Source: Symbiodinium kawagutii (Eukaryota > Sar > Dinophyceae > Suessiales > Symbiodiniaceae). From it: a stretch of DNA of 64,000 nucleotides. The translations under genes were made by a program, and so were the position numbers. The stretch lies in contig VSDK01012723.1 in assembly GCA_009767595.1 (NCBI GenBank), forward strand, positions 48,978-112,977. Direction: 5' to 3'. This document shows, piece after piece, positions 36,863 through 49,456 of this stretch. A model generated the notes under the pieces. It ran no database searches. It saw only the letters and a list, made by a program, of their open reading frames with translations, and was not told the DNA's origin. How positions within the stretch are numbered: the first letter of the stretch is position 1; the number at the start of each line of letters is the position of its first letter.

Positions 36863-37790
36863 GATTTGGATCGCCTTCGCGTCAGAGCAGATGAAAGCAT
36901 TCGCCTCCGAAAGGAGTGCTCCGTTGTTCAAGGATGAACGGCGACCGGATTGATTTTGACCGCAGGTAGGTCGTTAGGCCGTTCGACGATCAGAGAGATG
37001 ATAGAGAGCCACACACACACACATACTTACACACGCATACACATATAAGTGGCATATTTCGCAGACAGAAAGATAGGTACACAGACAGAGACAGACGGAA
37101 AGACAAGAATAGAGGTATGGAACGACAGGAAAGGAAAAGTGGAAAGAGGGAGAGAGAGAGAGAGACAGATAGCGACAGAGATGGGAAGGCAAAAAGAAGC
37201 AAGGTGCTTACAGAACATTCAGCCCCCCCAAACCCAAGGTTTGGAGCTCCAGGTACGAAGAGCGCAGACGGCAGTATTCCAAGGACGAACTGTACAAAGA
37301 CCTACAGGTCAGGAACTGCAAGGAATCTGTGGAATGTACACATAGCATTCTCGGCGTTAGTCACCTGCCCTGGTAGGTGCCGGCCCCTGCCAGCCAGACT
37401 GCTGGCAATAGGGGCACGCATGGTTTCGATTTCGAAGCTTTGGAGCACGGGAGCCTACACAGCTGAAGAGTTCGTCGAGGAAGGCAGAAAGCTCTGTTAA
37501 AATTGGGATCAGCTGGTTCAGTAGCGCCGCAGGATGTCCATCAGGAGGGCGCAATTAGAAAATTGAGGCAAAATCTAAATATTTAAACTGGCTTTCCCAC
37601 AGTCTGAAACCTCAAAATTTGCAAAAAAGGATTTGCCATTGAGGATGAGGAGACTGTGGTTCGAGCAGAGCATAAGCAAACATAATAGGGTTCTCATTCC
37701 TGGGACTCCCAGGCGAGAAGAAGCTTCGCACACAAATCCGCCTGCGGAAAGCAAAAGACTCGGCAGCAGGAAGTATGCAAATTTGTGGTG
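36863..37790 (+). CDS. Candidate coiled-coil protein gene (partial)
   Basis: Charged helical exons follow AG acceptors: 36863 (DLDRLRVRADESIRLRKE), 37223-37307 (PPKPKVWSSRYEERRRQY then SKDELYKDLQ, GT donor), 37463 (LKSSSRKAESSVKIG), 37630 (FAIEDEETVV) and 37713 (EKKLRTQIRLRKAKDSAA). Phases fit from 37223 onward with GC or GA donors. The join from the first exon does not fit directly, so an exon is missing or the first belongs elsewhere. Heptad-like Leu/Ile spacing and high Arg/Lys/Glu suggest a coiled coil. No family was assigned. Confidence 0.5.
36999..37175. repeat. CA and GA/GACA purine-rich repeats
   Basis: ACACACACAC at about 37009-37025, then AGACAGA and GAGAGA runs to about 37170, in an intron of the candidate coiled-coil gene. 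Confidence 0.85.
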
Positions 37791-38606
37791 TTCTTGGGGG
37801 CCTAGAAAAACAATCTCGATAGAAGATGATAGAAACCTCTATTTATTTCCTGCAAAAGTTGCAGTGAGCTAAAAATGGTGCCGTGCCCCCCCTTTCTGCA
37901 AGATGCGCAACGTTTTGAAAAGCATGTAGACAGCGACAGTCGCTGAGTCTTGGTGTAGAACGGGGCTCTATTGATCCATTTTGTAGCAAGTTGGCTTGCC
38001 AGCCCATAGTGCTGTAGCGGTTTGTGGTCTGACAGTACCGAAAGACTCACTGACCAAGTGTCCGTTTCGTTGTGTAGTGAATGTGTGTGAATGCCAAGTT
38101 ATCTAATTATACTGGAATGGTTCTCAGAAGTGTTGGTTGAATCATTCTCCTTCGAAGAGGGATGCACAAAGTATTGAACAGAAGGTTGATATTGCTTTGC
38201 TTAGTTGGACAGGTGCTAGTTCCCATGGATGAATAATGAGAAGATGCAAGCAGCCAGGCATTGTTCTGATGACTTGACTCAGTTCAGGAAGAGAAAGGTT
38301 GTTTGTTTTGCTTTGGCCTTGTGGATTTGCAAGCTTGAGTTGCACTATGTAATTCGAACCTGCTGTGCCATCAAGCGTTGCCCATACCAGTCATACCAAT
38401 CGGAGGACTACATCATAATTTGCCGGAAAGGACGAAAGACAGTCATGCCATGTCAGCTTCAGAAATGACTTGCGGTTCACTACGTGAACTTCACAAGAAC
38501 AACAACTGCAACAGCACCGGAAAAAAAGATGTTTGCCTCATACCACTGCAATCAGGAGAGCCTCCAACAAACTCCAAGACTTCAGTGGCATCATTCAGCA
38601 TCATTC

Positions 38607-38608
38607 AG
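38607..38608 (+). promoter_or_regulatory. Possible spliced-leader acceptor of the SDR gene
   Basis: The AG of CATTCAG|CC lies two bases before the ATG of the SDR model (CAGCCATGG). Its position fits a trans-splice site. No transcript evidence. Confidence 0.35.
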
Positions 38609-38610
38609 CC

Positions 38611-41600
38611 ATGGAAGCCAAACGCAGAAAGGTGGGAGATGCGTATCCATCACGAGGAAATCGCTTCCAGGACAAAGTAGATCCTTGGCAGCACGGAAAC
38701 AGAGCTACCGATTCTCAGTTTCGAAGGCAGGTCCTGGGCGGGCCCAATGACTGTCCACAAACTTTATGCCAAAATCTGCATGCACGGGGGCCATGCGGTA
38801 ACTTTACACTGCCAATATAAATCGTTGAAGTTGAAATCTGATTATAGAAGTCATTCTTCACTCGAAAGGCTCGTGCAAAGCTTTGCTGCTGATATTCAGC
38901 TTAGGCTGTCATCACTGGTGCTGCTGGGAACTTTGGTGCTGTATGCGCACGGATGATGGCAGCAGAGGGTGCCAAGTTGGCATTGGTAGACCTGGTAGAG
39001 GACACGTGCATTCAAAACATTGGAGAAAGCTGCAAGAATGATCAATGGGTTTCTATAGCGGAGCTGCAAACAATCAGCAGCAGACATGCCTCAAAGGGCT
39101 CCAGTTGCGCCATACACATGTAAAGATGCAGTGGTCCATTTTGCAACCAAAAGCAACGGCAAAATTATGAAAGTAGAAACATATCAAAAGCCAACTCTAA
39201 AACATTGATAAATGTAAATAAATGTGCTTAAACATGTGCTTAAACATGTGCTTAAACATGTGCTTAAACATGTGCTTAAACATGCTACGTCAAAATGTTT
39301 CCCGTGGTTTCTTTAATGGTTTTGCCTGACTTTGGGCAGGACAAACTTCAAGCTGTCGCCTCAGAGGTTCGGGATCAGTACAAGGTGCCTGTCAAGGCCT
39401 TCGCCTTGGACGTGCCGTGGCAGGTCATTGGCTTCGTGCGCCGCAGAAATGCAGAGAGAGAGAGAGAGAGCGAGAGAAAGGACATATTTGCTGAATACAA
39501 TATACTGACAATAGCCATGATGATAGTAATGACAATCATAATTATTACATGATATTTAAGAAGCGGTGGAGAGAGAGAGGTATATATAAGAAGCACATTT
39601 GTAATATTTTGTAATTTTGCATTGTGATTTTCATCATTTTCTACATATACATGCATGTTACAATTGTGTATGCTGCTCTGTCTAAATTCCACATGAGTTC
39701 AGCAAAAAGAAGAAAGAGAGAGAGAGAGTGTGCTGAGAATTGGTGTGGTTCTGATCTTGCTGCAGTTGATTTCATGTCCACTTTCCTTCATCACCATTGG
39801 TTGTCAACAGATGGAATCTCATCTATCTAAACAAGCAGCTTCAGCATACACAGAAACAGCTTGCGCATCTCAGGTGACAAAAGATGCAAATGTGGAAAAG
39901 ACGGTCGCCGACATCAAGCAAGAGTTTGGTCACATGGCAACTGGATTGGTCCCTTCAGCTGGTTGAGTGATATTGACTGCTTGTCAATGTTTGCCATTTG
40001 TTCAGTTGGAACTGGAAGCTGCAGTCCCAAGGAATTTGTTCATTGTGTTGCACATTCTTGGATGCTGTCAGACGGAACATGTTTCGTAGAAAGTATGTGG
40101 AAAGTTGCTGAAGCTAAGGTCGTATAGACTGCCTTTTCAACAATGCTGGTTATCAAGGACTCTTCGCCCCTGTTGATGACTACAGCACGGAGGACTTCGA
40201 AAAGGCATGCGAAGATACCCATGATGTCCTCATTCATTCACGTATCATATCCTGACATTGGATGAAAGTCGGTGATGTTGGATATCTTGACATTGGATGT
40301 CAAATTTCCATGCTCGCATGAGCATGTGGCAAAGTTGTTGCAAATCATATTCATTTTTTGTATGGACATGTTCTTTTGGTGCGTTCAGGAAAAGTTCACA
40401 ACTGATCGGGGAACACCAAGCACCCTTCATAGCTTTTGTAGCCAACAAAGGGCGACCCAGCTTGGTATGTAATGTTGCATGCATATTACATATTATCTCT
40501 TTGTTCCTCTAAATTAATCTGCCTTATTACATAACTATATACATAGTACTGCGATGTAAAGTTATTGTAGTGGCCACTGCTCACATCGTGATCTAGAGGG
40601 CCAGCCAACAAGCGCAGTCTCTCGCAGGTAATGAAGATCAATGTTACTGGGGTATTCTCAATGCTGAAGTATGTCTCCAAGGTGATGATACAACAGACCC
40701 TCGGCCTTGGCAGTGGCTGAGATTCACCGGATTCTTGAGCGAGAGAGGGAGAGAGAAAAGAAAACGAGCACTGCCAGTGTCACGCAGGTGTCCAGTGCCC
40801 AGCGTTTGCTTGCCTTACCTAGATCGGAATTCTTTGCAGTTACATCTTCCAGATTGTTGAACGATCAAACTCATGTCAACGGTTCCCATCAGCTCACAGG
40901 TTTGTACTCAGGAATTCTATATTTGTCAGGTTTTCTCTAGCCATCTTTGCTCCCAACCCGGCTTGTGCTTGATTGCAGCTTCCGGCGATCCCGGTTGTGT
41001 AAAGGAAGGAGGGCTCCATCGTGAACACCGCATCTTGCGCCGGGCTGGGCTGTCCTACGTCCATGCCAGCCTATGGCACTAGTCCAGGGCTCAGTTTCAA
41101 TATGTTTCAACCACATTTGATGGTTTTTGTCATTTTGCATTGTCCCCAATATTCAAGACGTTTGGTTGATTGACTACTACAGTACTACTTCGTAATATTT
41201 CTCATAGTTTTTCAAAATCGCCAGCAGACAAGTCGTGGAAAAGCGCATTCCATTTAAAGTCAAGATTTCGATTCAATGCACATCCAGGGTCTGAACGACC
41301 TGTTTTTTGCCGGCCAGGATTTATTGTAATTCCTGCACTGATCGGCAGCTACTTTTGGTTCAAGAGCCATACGCTTCTGTGACAACCCCTTCACTTTTTA
41401 CGGAGCATGGCAGCGCTACGTATATGGCTTGTCCCCTTGTTCTGGACCTTGTCCCGGACGCAGATGTGCGAGACTGGCTGTAGCCAGGATGAAGTAGAGG
41501 CATTGGAGGAGAGGCAGCTCAGCGAGACTGAAGCATTTTCTTTTTCAAAAATAAATGCCTTATTTTCTACATCAGCTGAATGCTTTATTTGCATCTATTT

Positions 41601-44600
41601 GCGGACACATGCGGGCCCTTCTTTAAGTACAAAATAGAAATCCACGATGGGAAGTCTTTTTTTGTAGGAACATTAGGAACGAAACTTCTTTGATGGGATG
41701 TCTTTGGGGGTGACAGCAGTCTTTGCTGGTGGCTCAGGTCGGAACTGGCCTCCCTTGAACTTTTGCAAGTGTCCCTGGCCACACAGAAAGCAGAGCAAGC
41801 AGAGACTGTGACGGCGCCTCCTGAAATCATTGGTTGCTTTGGAGGGTACAAGCCAGTGTCCATGGGATGCGAAAATGGACTCTGCACTTACAGGCGCAGC
41901 GGTGTGTCGCTCATTCTAGTTGAGCCCGGAAGGATCCCTGAGGAAGCTCCAGCCTTTTTGTCAATCAGATGCACGTATGAACTTTACAATACAATACAAT
42001 ACAACACAATACAGTACAGTAGAACATAATACAGAACACAATACGAAACAATACAATATACAATACAATACAATACAATACAATACACAATACAACACAC
42101 AATACAACACACAATACAACACAATACAATTCAATACAAAACAATACAATACAAAACAATACAATCAACACAACACAATACAATACAGTAGAACATAATA
42201 CAGAACACAATACAAAACAATACAATACAATACACAATACAATACAATACAATACAACACACAATACAATACAATACAATACAACACACAATACAACACA
42301 CAATACAATACAATACAATACACAATACAAAACACAATACAATACCAATACAATACAATACAACACATTACATTTCAATATACATACATGTACATGCACA
42401 CCAAGTACACTAGTACAATATGCCGATATGCCCATATATCTATATGTAGCATACTGTACATTTGTGTATGTGTGCGTGTGGCCTGAAGCGGGCATATGAT
42501 TCCTCTCCCAAATGCAGACATGCAATGGCATGTCAACTGCAGAATGGATGCGTTGGATCCCAGCAGAATCGGATATGCCACAAGAAACTAAACAAAGGGT
42601 CAGTATCCGAAATTGTGCCGCATCCCTTTTAGAATGTCACGCAGGTGCAAGCCGGAGGAAACCCTGCAGGAGCTCGCTTGTAGTGACAAACAGGAAACTT
42701 GGCCAGAAAAATATGCAGAAACGACTATTCTTTCACAAGGACGAGGATTAAGTTGGAAAATGCGAAAAAATAACTGGAGGCTGGACATAGAGCAATATAG
42801 ATAGTCATGTCCAACATGAGAGGTATCTAACTAGATGTCATTCTCCATGTCTCTTGATTCTCCAGGTTTTTGGGTGACCTTCGCCACACATGAGGTGATT
42901 GGAATGGATGCCTGCAGTGGGGGAGGGTGCAGTTGGAGCTGCAAAAATGTTCTGGGCTGCCCTCAGAAGCCTCAGATGGTGGGATGTGACCGCATGGCCC
43001 CGCCGTTGAACCATTGCAACTCTGGCAGCAAGTCCCTGTGCAGCGGACATCCAAGCGCCCCACGGAACTAATAAGCCAAATCTCCAAGTATCTCAGCTTT
43101 TGTAACCTCAGAACTCAGAGTTTGTGCTTCAATATCTTCAGTAAATTGGTAGGGTAGTAAAATCATAAAAGTTGAACAGAAAGCATGACCAACATTCCTA
43201 TTGACAAGCAGACCATACATCAGCCCTTCCTTTTTCCGAGGCATTTGGACGTGCCTTTCAACAAATGTCCAGATAAAGTGTCCTGGAAGCACGGAACCAC
43301 GCCAGGATGCTTGCAGTGGTGCTGGTTGCAGTTTTCTGTGCTGAATTCCTCAGCAGATGATTTTGAAATGGGACCGACGATGACAATACTGAGGCGCGTC
43401 TTGTATCGTTATCATGTCTTGTGTAGGGTGTATTTCAATTATGTATAGCTATTATGTATATAAGTTATGTCATGTTGTTGTCTCATGGTCATGTTATGAA
43501 GGTATTAATTAAGTTCTTTCATGTTGTTGATGGAAATGAATCCAGATGTTTGAGTGGACGCTGTACCTCTAAGCTCCAAGAGCTGAGCGTTGCTTGTTCA
43601 CAAGAATCAAGCCTTCCGATGGATCCACATGGATCCGAATGGCCCAGTCAAGCCATTTAGCAATTATTAGCAATTTATTTACATGTATTTCGATTTATGT
43701 CCATTTATTTGTTCATACCTATCCGCTGCGAGGGAAAAAGTGCACCGATGATCTGCAGTCGCTTCAGGTTCAGACTCAACAGCTGCTTATTCACTGAGGA
43801 AAAGAACTGCAATGATTTGCTTTGAGTTTTTGAGGCAAAGCTGCAGTTATGCACTTGACCAAGATCTCAGCTTTGGATTTAGCTCCGAGCAATGTGCGCG
43901 TGAATTCTGTGAGCCCGGTGCCAGCAGCAAGGGAGCCAGGGAGAAGTGGATAGAAGATGATAGAAGATGATAGATGTAGTAAGTAAGATTGAAGTGGATA
44001 GAAGTAGTAGAAGAAACAGTAGCAAGATTAAGGTTGGAGATTCACAGCAATTCCGACAACTTCCAGTGATTGGTGGTGCTTGCTACGGTGAAGACACTGT
44101 TTTGCGCACTGGCACTGCTCTTGGACAGCATATAGCAGCAATTGTTGCTTGGTGAGTTTGGATGCAGGTTGCGTAAGTATTGCTGATCCCATTCTGCATC
44201 TTTGCCAATGTTGTGTACATACGCACAATAATCACTGGGTCATTGATCTAATCCCAGCACTGTGAACCACATCAGCTGCACTCTCTTGACTCAAACGATA
44301 GCAGTGGTTCACAGCGACGCTTTTTGCCAGGCCTTCATTGGACCCGAAGATGGCTTCATGTGGCGCAGACAGGTGGAGCTTCAGGCCAAGGCCAACCCCA
44401 CCAATGCCCCTGAGCAACTGGCAGAAATCAGCAAGGAAAGGAAGCTCCATCGAATTTTTGCTCCTTTTGAATGGTCTTTTGGTCATAGATTTGGATAGCT
44501 AATGGTAGCTATGTACTATATATATTTATTTAAATATATCCAATTATACAATTTCCAAGAATTCAAACATACAACATGCTATAGCCGCTATAGCCTTTCC

Positions 44601-45296
44601 TTCAGGCTTCATATGTTTCGCAATTGCCGCCACAAGTTGTTTGGTTGCTCAATTGGTTGCCCAACGGCCCAACACTCCGTCATTAAGCCATGGAGGGCCG
44701 GGCAAAAGATGCCGCCTGACATTCCAAGGCGATATTATTCCAATGATGTCGACACCGTTGCAAAGCAGATGCTGGACCGGCATCTCTTTGCACTAGAAAC
44801 TTCACCCCGAAAAAAAGTAAGTGCCACATTTACAAGTAATTAAAGCATACTAAAGTAACTGCATGAAGGAAAGTAACTATGAAGGGCTGGCACGAACTTC
44901 AGAATTCACACGGCAGTTTGGCTTCTCGATGCTCGGGCACTTCCGAATGTTTCCTCAGGAGTCTGTGCCGTTGAGACGCTTGGGAACTCCTGAGGAGGTC
45001 ATCCAGACCGTGATGTTTCTCTTAAGCGAGGACAGGATTTGTTTCGAACGTGACCTTTTCTTATACCTGTTCCATTGGCATCCATTGGCATCCATTGGCG
45101 TTGCTATTTTGCTATGTATAAATTTATATGCACTATAAATTTACATATATACGCATATTATATATATATATATACATATTTGTTTCTTGATATTTTTGAT
45201 ATTTCTTTCCAATTTCGATGACAGGAATCCTCCTACATCACCGGCACTGACATCAACGTCTCCGGTGGAAACGTGTTGGGTGGAGCTCGGGGCTGA
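38611..45296 (+). CDS. Short-chain dehydrogenase/reductase (SDR)
   Basis: Twelve exons join in phase to 292 residues: 38611-38676, 38905-38994, 39340-39411, 39874-39928, 40128-40204, 40628-40686, 41005-41081, 43835-43917, 44331-44420, 44709-44774, 44959-45030, 45225-45296. All classical SDR elements appear in order: the TGAAGNFG dinucleotide loop (26-33), ALVD (D51, favouring NAD over NADP), NNAG (99-102), the NVTG Asn (N125), catalytic S150, YGTSK (Y163, K167), VRVNSVSP, and a C-terminal GTPEEV ... SSYITGTDINVSGG. The segment FIGPEDGFMWRRQVELQAKA is typical of a bacterial-type NAD-dependent SDR subgroup. The substrate is unknown; it is probably a cytosolic hydroxy/keto oxidoreductase. Donors: 6 GT, 2 GC, 3 GA. 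Intron 7 is 2.75 kb and holds an AATAC satellite. Exon 44709-44774 follows AAAG|A, the weakest acceptor. Confidence 0.94.
39225..39290. repeat. 12-bp tandem repeat AACATGTGCTTA
   Basis: About five to six near-perfect copies in SDR intron 2. Confidence 0.95.
41985..42372. repeat. AATAC pentanucleotide satellite
   Basis: About 390 bp of AATAC and variants (ACAATAC, AACACAATAC) in SDR intron 7. Minus-strand frames rich in Tyr/Cys/Ile/Val are produced by the repeat. Confidence 0.97.
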
Positions 45297-45299
45297 TGC

Positions 45300-46250
45300 A
45301 GAAGCAGCTCCCAAGAGCCTTGAGACGTCGTCCCCCTTTTGCGATATCATTTTGCATCGTCCTTTTGCGTCCTTTTGGAGAGTTTGTCTCCATATCCCGA
45401 CGCAGCATCAGATGTGCACAGTGCTTTAAGATCTTGCATATCTTGAGAACCGTTTCCATCACACAGATGCGAACTACATCATCTGTGAAGATGTGGGTCT
45501 CCCAACCCAGCATACTTGTAGTTCAAAAATGAGCGTTTTTGTGGCATAGCGGGGGCATTAACGGGTCACAAAGAGATCGATTGTATAGATTCGCATTTCT
45601 ACTTTGTTCGTACTTTCTTCAGGTTCCAGCATGCATAAATGCGATCTGTGTTTGAGATGCTTGGGCATCCACCGCATTTGACATTGCTGACAACGAAGAA
45701 AATTACATTCGCACTCTTTGCATTTCTTGGCCCATTTTTTCATGAACCTAGAAAACTGGAGTCAGAACTCATTGACACTGTGTAACTTTCACTGTCTCGG
45801 TGCTTGCGGCAGAGTCGGCTTGTAGAAAGCATTCAAATTATGTAGTTTTTGTCCCATTTTGCATCAAACTTTTACATTCTTACTACCTGCACACATCGCA
45901 CATCACAGCACAAGAAACGCTGCGAAGAAACCTTCCAGAGAAAACTCCAGTCAAATCATCACTGCAAAAAGCTCTCGCAATTGGATCAATTTGATTTGTT
46001 TGAAAGGAGTTTTAGGTGGGCTTTTGAGAAACAACATCTATCAAGTAAATCTCACTCACCTGGTGCAGCTGAAGCTTTCACATGGCCACAGGGCTCGAAT
46101 GTAGAGCCCTCAGAGCGCATTGGGACGACCAAACACGACATCAACAAGTCTTCAGCACGTGCCGCATTCCTGTTGCTCCCCTTGCTTAGCTAAGGTCGCG
46201 AGCTCCGTTCTTCACAACCCGCATTGGCACTTCTGCTGGAAGCCAAAGAG
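45300..46250. other. Downstream spacer, no confirmed gene
   Basis: Short frames only. No exon recognised between the SDR stop and the GA repeat. Confidence 0.4.
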
Positions 46251-46254
46251 TTGG

Positions 46255-46385
46255 ACAGAGAGAGAGAGAGAGAGAGATGAGAGAGAGAAAGAGGAGAGAA
46301 AGAGGAGAGAGAGAGAGAGAGGGAGAAGAAAAGAAAAGAAAGAGAGAAAGAAGAGAGCCAGAGATAGAAAGAGAAAGAGAGTGAA
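46255..46385. repeat. GA-rich microsatellite
   Basis: GAGAGA/GAAA purine run of about 130 bp. The Arg/Glu/Lys frame through it is an artefact. Confidence 0.95.
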
Positions 46386-46495
46386 GCATTTATTGTTTGG
46401 CAGGGCGGTTAAAATTTCCTTAAAATTTTTGGTGTGCGCTTGTCTCTCTAGCATTTATGTCTCTTTGTTTCACTATGTGCTCGTACTTTCTGCAG

Positions 46496-46590
46496 CGAAG
46501 ATGAGATTGGACAGACGTCGCTATAGCAAAAACACTCAAACCGAGGGTGCATTCCGGTGGAAGGCTGCTAAAGTCTGCTGCAGGGGCGAT
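46496..46590 (+). CDS. Weak candidate exon
   Basis: After TTCTGCAG the frame reads MRLDRRRYSKNTQTEGAFRW, with a GT donor inside CCGGTGG. Basic peptide, no family recognised. It may be an early exon of the gene at 47315-48734. Confidence 0.3.
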
Positions 46591-47314
46591 GTTTGAACAT
46601 TGTGGTCCGCGTGATTCCGCGCGCATTTTTGAATGCATTGATTGCCACCCAAGGTTTTGGTAGATGGAACCTATCGCCAGTAGTATATTTGTGCAATGTT
46701 TTTGCTTGCAAACGGCTGCTCTGAAGCAGCCTTCAAGGGCTTGATGAGATGTAGTTCTAATGTTCCACAAAAACCATCAAAACCCAATGTTTGCAAAGAG
46801 GGGGAGGTAGGAAGAAGGAAAGAGCAACAGAGCTGGAAAACAGAGAAAGAACTGATAAGCCCGATAGGCATGTAGCCATCGTGTTCGAGCCCTTGGCAGA
46901 CCCTCAGCAGTCAATCCGCTGATTTTGATGGCTTACCATTTCATCAAGCGCTAAACATATTTATCCATAATGTCGAACAACTCTAAATTGCTCCGCAGAC
47001 TCCCAAACACACAGCACAATACTTCAACAAATGGCCTAGCAAACCAAATGCTTGTGTTTGTAAGGTTGTCACCTACGAGCCGCAAGATCCGCGTGCAAAG
47101 TGCGGGAGCCAAAGGTGGTGGGTTGCCTTGCCCTCATTGCGTCCTTCAGAGTTAGGCACAGTACTTGCACAAGTGGAGTTCACTATGTGCTTCGTCCGTT
47201 CTGCAGATGAAAGGAAGTACACAGGAAGTACATAGGAAGTGCTCAACGTATCAGAGCTATTCTTACCATTTTTTAACTATGTACTAAGAAGAGTACCTCA
47301 GTTGCCATTCTGAG

Positions 47315-48734
47315 CTCCAAGTTGCGAGGCGGAGTCCTGGACAGATCCGCAACGATCCAAGGGCACGCTTCAAGGCACAGTGGCTTGGGCTGAACGATCA
47401 GCCAGACATGGCCAGACTCCCCACATGTCAGGATAGCTACGCGCAATTTGCCAAGCACTTGAACCAGTGGCTACACCAGCAAGGCACTCAGGTCGTTGTG
47501 CACAACATGTCGGTCAGACCGACTGTAAGGGTCTACTTTTTGGTAGTTTTTTCCCCTTTGATAATTCTGAAGAATGACCGAAAAATTCAAAGTCGATGAA
47601 GCTGAGGCTGGAAGAAATCAAGTGAAACCACGTCCAAAATCGTACAAATACATATAATATCATAAAATCATATGAGCTGCATATGAATGAATCTATGCAC
47701 GGTCCTTATGCCTTTTGTGACATTACATCCATTTGCATCCACTGGAGTTGAGGTTTCCACTGGATGGTGCCAGGCTGCGCTCGCAGTGACAGCAACAGAA
47801 TCGGTTGTTTGCATTTTCAACAACAAAAACTATATACTCTATTTAGTAATGTTTGAACAAAAGTTACATTATTTAACATTATATACTGTAATTCTAAAAT
47901 TGAAAATGTCTTATTTAGAATTCAAAAGTTGAAAAGTTGGCCGCAAATATTGTATGATTGCATGATATATTGTTTGTCACTATCATCCTATATTTTCAAG
48001 ATTTCTGAGTTTGAGTTTTGGAATGTGAGCCTACTCTGGAAGATGGTGATGTTTTTTGATTTGGACGCTGTTGGCATGTGCACAATTGATACTACACATG
48101 TTCGAAGCATGCGACCCCATGGACTTGACATTGTACTGCATGTTCTGCTCAGTCCCACTGCGTATCATCAAGGAACCAGCCACCCTTGATGGCTTGGGCG
48201 CTGGCGCTTTGCGCGACAAGGAGGGCTCCCTGAGACACAGCACCTGCTCTCAGGCCTTGGTCCCTGACGCATTGCCTGTGGCTTTCACTGGATTTGGAAG
48301 CACGGCTTTTCAGCAGAGAGATCATTGGACTTCTACTTCTTGGATGTTGGATTTCTTGGAATCTTGGAAGATATCTTCCCTCCATTCTTGAAGCATTTTG
48401 AAGCTGATCCTATTAAGAAACCTGTTCAGGGTCAAGCGTGTACCCAGTGCACAGGATGGATTCCAAACAATGCCCAAGATGTTGGAAAGGCTTTGCGGGG
48501 AATTGCTTGGCGAACATTGGCACATGCTTCGAGCACCAATTTCGAGCGCCATGAAGATCATGAAGATCATGAAGAGCCAAAGGGTGAAGGATCTTTGAAG
48601 ATCATGAAGAGCCATGTGAAGTGAAGAAGGCGGAAATTGTTGGAAAGGCCAAGTCTTTCAAGCCTTTGTCTTTAGCGCAATGGATGCTTGAGAAAGAAAG
48701 GCCACGGCATTGGCTTGGCGCCGAAGCAAGCTGA
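47315..48734 (+). CDS. Exons of an unknown gene, with its 3' end
   Basis: Exon about 47315-47524 is open for 70 codons (QIRNDPRARFKAQWLGLND, then SYAQFAKHLNQWLHQQGTQV and VHNMSVRPT) and ends at a strong GTAAGG donor. Exon from 48170 (ATCAAG|G) reads EPATLDGLGAGALRDKEGSL. A segment near 48431-48560 is open in two frames (one reads MPKMLERLCGELLGEHWHML). Terminal exon 48630-48734 (GAAG|G) reads AEIVGKAKSFKPLSLAQWML, then EKERPRHWLGAEAS and TGA. Coding character is good throughout but the joins are not proven and no family was recognised. Confidence 0.5.
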
Positions 48735-48744
48735 GAAGGTGACG

Positions 48745-48905
48745 GAGGATCTCACAGAGAGAGACCAGAGAATGAAGCGATGGAAAGAATTGGAGACATG
48801 CAGAGGTTTGGAGGTTGAGAAGAGATGAAGAGATGGAAAATGATGGAGAATGATGAAGAAGAGGAGTGAAGAAAATAATAATAGAAGGAGATGGAGAGAA
48901 TTTGA
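48745..48905. repeat. Purine-rich GAGATG/GAATGA tract
   Basis: Degenerate GAGAGA, GAGATGAAGA and AATGATG units just after the TGA of the preceding gene. Confidence 0.75.
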
Positions 48906-49411
48906 TGCTTCGATACGCTTGCAAGTTGCTTCGATCCTTGGCATTCCTTTGGGGGGGGGCTCCATCCGATCACAAAGAATGCCCGCGGAGATCAGAGAGG
49001 ATTATGCTGGTTTATCCGATGGCCATTCAGATCAGGTCATCCTTTTAGGCACAGTTGTTGCTCCTGGAATCATAGATATACACACATAAATACATATATA
49101 GAATTATATAGATATATTTATTGGAGCTGTATAGATATAAATCTATCAATGCATTTGTTCGAAGGGTATGTTTCCTATTGTCTTTACTGACTCCCGATGC
49201 AGCTTGACAGCAATATTTTAGCAACAAAATGCAACGATGTCTAGGCATAGCTCAATCAAGATCAAGGGCTCGCTTTCAAGTCAAGATTCACCTCAGAAAT
49301 CAGAAATGGCCGGACTGCGTTGTCAATGACCTTGATTATTTTATCAAGCTGATTGCTTTACCAAAAGATTTTATGCAACCAGTGATTTGACACGGCTTTA
49401 GGCTGCGCTGC

Positions 49412-49432
49412 CCGTTGTATGCTTTGGCTCAG
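49412..49432 (+). other. Possible degenerate spliced-leader relic
   Basis: CCGTTGTATGCTTTGGCTCAG begins with CCGT and ends with TTTGGCTCA-G, resembling the dinoflagellate spliced leader (ends TTTTGGCTCAAG). It lies 25 bp before the ATG of an intronless gene. Relic leaders upstream of coding sequence are known marks of mRNA retroposition in dinoflagellates. The internal part is diverged, so a chance match is possible. Confidence 0.4.
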
Positions 49433-49456
49433 ACTCCAGATTTTCATTGAGGCGCC

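Noticed and set aside
41961..42531. Long minus-strand frames rich in Tyr, Cys, Ile and Val
   Set aside because: Direct translation of the AATAC satellite.
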